Source of the DNA: Alteromonadaceae bacterium
Lineage (GTDB): Bacteria; Pseudomonadota; Gammaproteobacteria; Pseudomonadales; Oleiphilaceae
DNA: 8,997 nt
NCBI GenBank assembly: GCA_013393545.1
Contig: JABXHG010000402.1
Coordinates: 1-8,997 of the forward strand
Direction: 5' to 3'
The notes under the pieces are model-generated. The model was not told the origin of the DNA, did no database searches, and was given only the letters and a program-made list of their open reading frames with translations. Positions 7,494 to 8,997 of this stretch are shown here, one piece after another; position 1 is the stretch's first letter; each line of letters begins with the position of its first letter. The translations under genes were made by a program, and so were the position numbers.

Positions 7494-7515
7494 AAGGCCT
7501 AGGCTCGGCTTTTTT
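7494..7515 (+). terminator. Possible weak rho-independent terminator
   Basis: After the lyase stop, AAGGCC can pair with GGCTT (one bulged G) around a short loop, followed by a run of T at 7510-7515. The stem is short, so read-through into the DapA-like gene is plausible. A competing GCCTAGGC palindrome sits in the same place. Confidence 0.3.
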
Positions 7516-7530
7516 ACCTGAGGAAACGAC

Positions 7531-8418
7531 ATGAAAACTAGTTTTGCAGGCATCTTTCCTTATTTACCTACTCCGGTTTTTAATAATGGCGATGTTAATA
7601 CCAAAGTGCTGGGTCAGCTGTGTGATGATCTAATAAGCCAGGGGGTTCATGGTTTATCGCCATTAGGATCCACAGGGGAGTTTCCGTATCTTACTTGGCA
7701 GCAAAAATGTCAGGTGGTGGAAGCGACCATAAGCGCCTCATCAGGTAGGGTTCCGGTAATCGGCAGTGTCTCATCTACTACTACCAGCGGCGCCATCTAC
7801 CAGGCTAGGCATTTTGAGAAAATGGGTTGCGAAGGCATCTTGGTTATTTTGGACACATATTTCCCTGTAACAGAGGAAAATCAGATAGCCTACTTCAAGG
7901 CTGTTGCCGCATCGATAAGTCTGCCTATGGTGATATACACCAATCCGGCTTTTGCACAACAAGAATTAAGCTCTGAAGTGATCATCAGGCTTAGCGAAAT
8001 TGAAAATATAGAATATCTGAAAGATGCTTCATCAAATACAGGAAAGTTGTTGACCATAATTAATGAAACACGAGGAAAACTGAAGGTGTTCTCTGCATCA
8101 GCGCATATACCGACGTCTGTCATGCTGATAGGCGGCGTAGGCTGGATGGCGGGGCCTGCCTGCCTAGTGCCCAAGAAAAGCATTCGGCTCTACAATCTTT
8201 GCCAAGAAGGCAAGTGGGAAGAGGCGATAGCCTTACAGAAGAAGCTATGGTTGATAAATCAAATTTTTTCAAAATTTAACTTGGCGGCATGTATTAAGGC
8301 GGGCTTGGAGATTCAAGGGTATCCGGTCGGCAGCCCAATCCCCCCGCAAGCTCCCTTAACAGATAAAGAAAAGGCCAAGGTGTGCAAGGTCCTTAAAGAA
8401 ATAGCGGACGATGACTAG
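7531..8418 (+). CDS. DapA/NanA-family class I aldolase or lyase
   Basis: This is a TIM-barrel enzyme of the dihydrodipicolinate synthase/N-acetylneuraminate lyase superfamily, which forms a Schiff base with pyruvate or a 2-keto acid. At 295 aa it is full length. GSTGE at 46-50 is the GxTGE carboxylate loop, Tyr136 lies in VIYTNP, and Lys164 in YLKDAS is the Schiff-base lysine; all are offset by three from E. coli DapA (Tyr133, Lys161). Phe141 stands where DapA has Arg138, which binds aspartate semialdehyde, so lysine biosynthesis is unlikely. Another keto-acid aldolase or hydratase-aldolase fits better. GAGG at 7520-7523 supports the start. It follows the lyase by 57 bases and a weak terminator-like signal. 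The coding sequence is visibly more AT-rich than the upstream genes, suggesting a separate origin. The substrate is unknown. Confidence 0.88.
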   Translation: MKTSFAGIFPYLPTPVFNNGDVNTKVLGQLCDDLISQGVHGLSPLGSTGEFPYLTWQQKCQVVEATISASSGRVPVIGSVSSTTTSGAIYQARHFEKMGCEGILVILDTYFPVTEENQIAYFKAVAASISLPMVIYTNPAFAQQELSSEVIIRLSEIENIEYLKDASSNTGKLLTIINETRGKLKVFSASAHIPTSVMLIGGVGWMAGPACLVPKKSIRLYNLCQEGKWEEAIALQKKLWLINQIFSKFNLAACIKAGLEIQGYPVGSPIPPQAPLTDKEKAKVCKVLKEIADDD

Positions 8419-8440
8419 CGGGCGGAGTGTTAGGGCAGTG

Positions 8441-8704
8441 CTAGGTTCTGTCTGAAAAATCGACCCTCATACAGCGTTCGATGCAGGCCAGCGTGACCAT
8501 CGCTCTGTAACTGCTGGCAAGCTTGTCGTAGCGAGTATTCAGCCGACGCTTTTCCTTGAGCCAGCCAAACAGACGCTCTACCACGTTGCGCTGACGGTAT
8601 TTGGGTCTATCGAACTGATGCGGCAGGCCTGGCCTTGGGCGTCGATGCATGCGCCGTCTGGGGATGATCGGGCGCATACCGTAACGTGTGCAGTAATGTC
8701 GTAA
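8441..8704 (-). pseudogene. IS5-family transposase, C-terminal fragment
   Basis: This is the end of a DDE transposase, read on the minus strand. It contains the typical stretch RNVVERLFGWLKEKRR, in which the Glu is probably the third catalytic acid, then RYDKLASSYRAMV and a C-terminus in FSDRT. The reading frame extends upstream of the first Met (8677) as LRHYCTRYG to 8704, where the left end of another element begins. The N-terminal part with the two catalytic Asp residues is absent, so it cannot encode an active transposase. The stop codon (8441-8443) touches the IS end, as is common in this group. Confidence 0.85.
8444..8704 (-). mobile_element. Truncated IS5-family insertion sequence (one terminus retained)
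   Basis: The terminus appears to start at GGTTCTGTCTGAAAAATC (8444-8461), just after CTA, which would fit the TA/YTAR-type targets of several IS5 subgroups. The other end is missing, cut at 8704/8705 by an IS3-type end. The element inserted 23 bases downstream of the DapA-like stop codon. The exact terminal base is inferred because there is no opposite inverted repeat to compare. Confidence 0.65.
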
Positions 8705-8885
8705 TGTAGTGGTCTAATGAAACCGGACACTCACTTGGGTGGTAAGCTTGCCATCCTGAACGAGGTGTCTCATGACCAGAAAACGACGTTCCTTTTCCAC
8801 GGAATTCAAGCAGGAAGCCGCTATCCTGGTGCTGGATCAGGGCTATTCGATAGCGGCGGCCAGCCGCTCCCTGGATGTTGGCGAA
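8705..8885 (+). mobile_element. Left end of an IS3-family insertion sequence, truncated
   Basis: TGTAGTGGTCTAATGAAACC begins at 8705 with the TG terminus of IS3-family elements. It leads into a 67-base leader, GAGG at 8762-8765 and an orfA start at 8772. The element is inserted in the IS5-type transposase. Its recognisable sequence stops near 8885, inside orfA; no orfB or right end is present in the window. Confidence 0.7.
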
Positions 8886-8997
8886 AATACAATTGAAGTA
8901 GTTGTTACGGCAGAGGATGGTACGAACAAAACTTACAGATTAATAGTAACACGTGAACAATCAACTGAACCGGGAGAGCCAGGAGAGCCAGGAGAAC
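8772..8997 (+). CDS. Chimeric open frame: IS3 OrfA N-terminus joined to a cadherin-like/collagen-like fragment (partial)
   Basis: The frame opens with MTRKRRSFSTEFKQEAA, the start of an IS3-family OrfA helix-turn-helix protein (transposase_8 type), recognisable to about residue 38 (SRSLDVGE). It then continues without a stop as NTIEVVVTAEDGTNKTY and LIVTRE, which resembles a bacterial cadherin-like beta-sandwich repeat. It ends in PGEPGEPGE, the start of a collagen-like Gly-X-Y tract encoded by 9-base repeats. The frame is open at the window edge, 75 codons in. OrfA should instead continue with its recognition helix, so the transposase part is broken. The join lies near 8877-8886, where both parental families commonly have a (D/N)VGE-like motif. 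The base composition becomes AT-rich right after it. It could be a real fusion, a deletion scar or an assembly join. Expression as a protein is unproven. Confidence 0.55.
   Translation, partial: MTRKRRSFSTEFKQEAAILVLDQGYSIAAASRSLDVGENTIEVVVTAEDGTNKTYRLIVTREQSTEPGEPGEPGE
8964..8996 (+). repeat. Tandem 9-base repeats encoding Gly-Glu-Pro
   Basis: The motif GGAGAGCCA is repeated in tandem up to the window edge (third unit partial), giving PGEPGEPGE. Such Gly-X-Y tracts occur in bacterial collagen-like surface proteins. The length of the array cannot be seen because the window ends inside it. Confidence 0.6.

Noticed and set aside
7531..8418. Assigning dapA (lysine biosynthesis) to the TIM-barrel lyase
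   Set aside because: The position of DapA Arg138 is Phe here, and the gene sits in a catabolic neighbourhood, so a specific dapA name is not supported.
8955..8997. Repeats at the window end considered as a CRISPR or satellite array
   Set aside because: The units are 9 bases, in frame, encode Gly-Glu-Pro and have no spacers; they fit a collagen-like coding repeat.

Overview
The window looks like an accessory or niche-adaptation segment of a proteobacterial chromosome. The best guess is a gammaproteobacterium of the Halomonadaceae/Pseudomonas type, judged from moderately GC-rich genes, a tripartite tricarboxylate (TTT) transporter and the style of the insertion sequences. Genus is not provable from this sequence.

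Layout: (1) 1-176 is an upstream region with two small dyads. (2) 177-3122 is a complete TTT importer operon on the + strand: tctC-like periplasmic binding protein, tctB-like small membrane subunit and tctA-like large membrane subunit. (3) 3128-3997 is a LysR-family regulator on the - strand, convergent with tctA (5 bp apart) and divergent from the next operon. (4) 4100-7473 is a tight + strand block: a cysteine-dioxygenase-family cupin, a four-domain rhodanese with one catalytic cysteine, and a MetC-type PLP carbon-sulfur lyase. (5) 7531-8418 is a DapA/NanA-family pyruvate lyase with more AT-rich sequence, behind a weak terminator-like signal. (6) 8441-8997 is mobile-element wreckage: the 3' end of an IS5-family transposase cut by the left end of an IS3-family element, whose orfA then runs in frame into a cadherin-like/collagen-like surface-protein fragment.

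Working model (inference): the LysR protein controls import by the TTT system and breakdown of a sulfur-containing organic acid or amino acid. The C-S lyase would release thiol or persulfide sulfur plus pyruvate, the dioxygenase would oxidise a thiol carboxylate to a sulfinate, and the rhodanese would move sulfane sulfur. The DapA-like enzyme may act on a pyruvate-derived keto acid. The transported substrate cannot be read from the sequence. Cysteine/cystathionine-like compounds or thiol carboxylates such as mercaptosuccinate are candidates.
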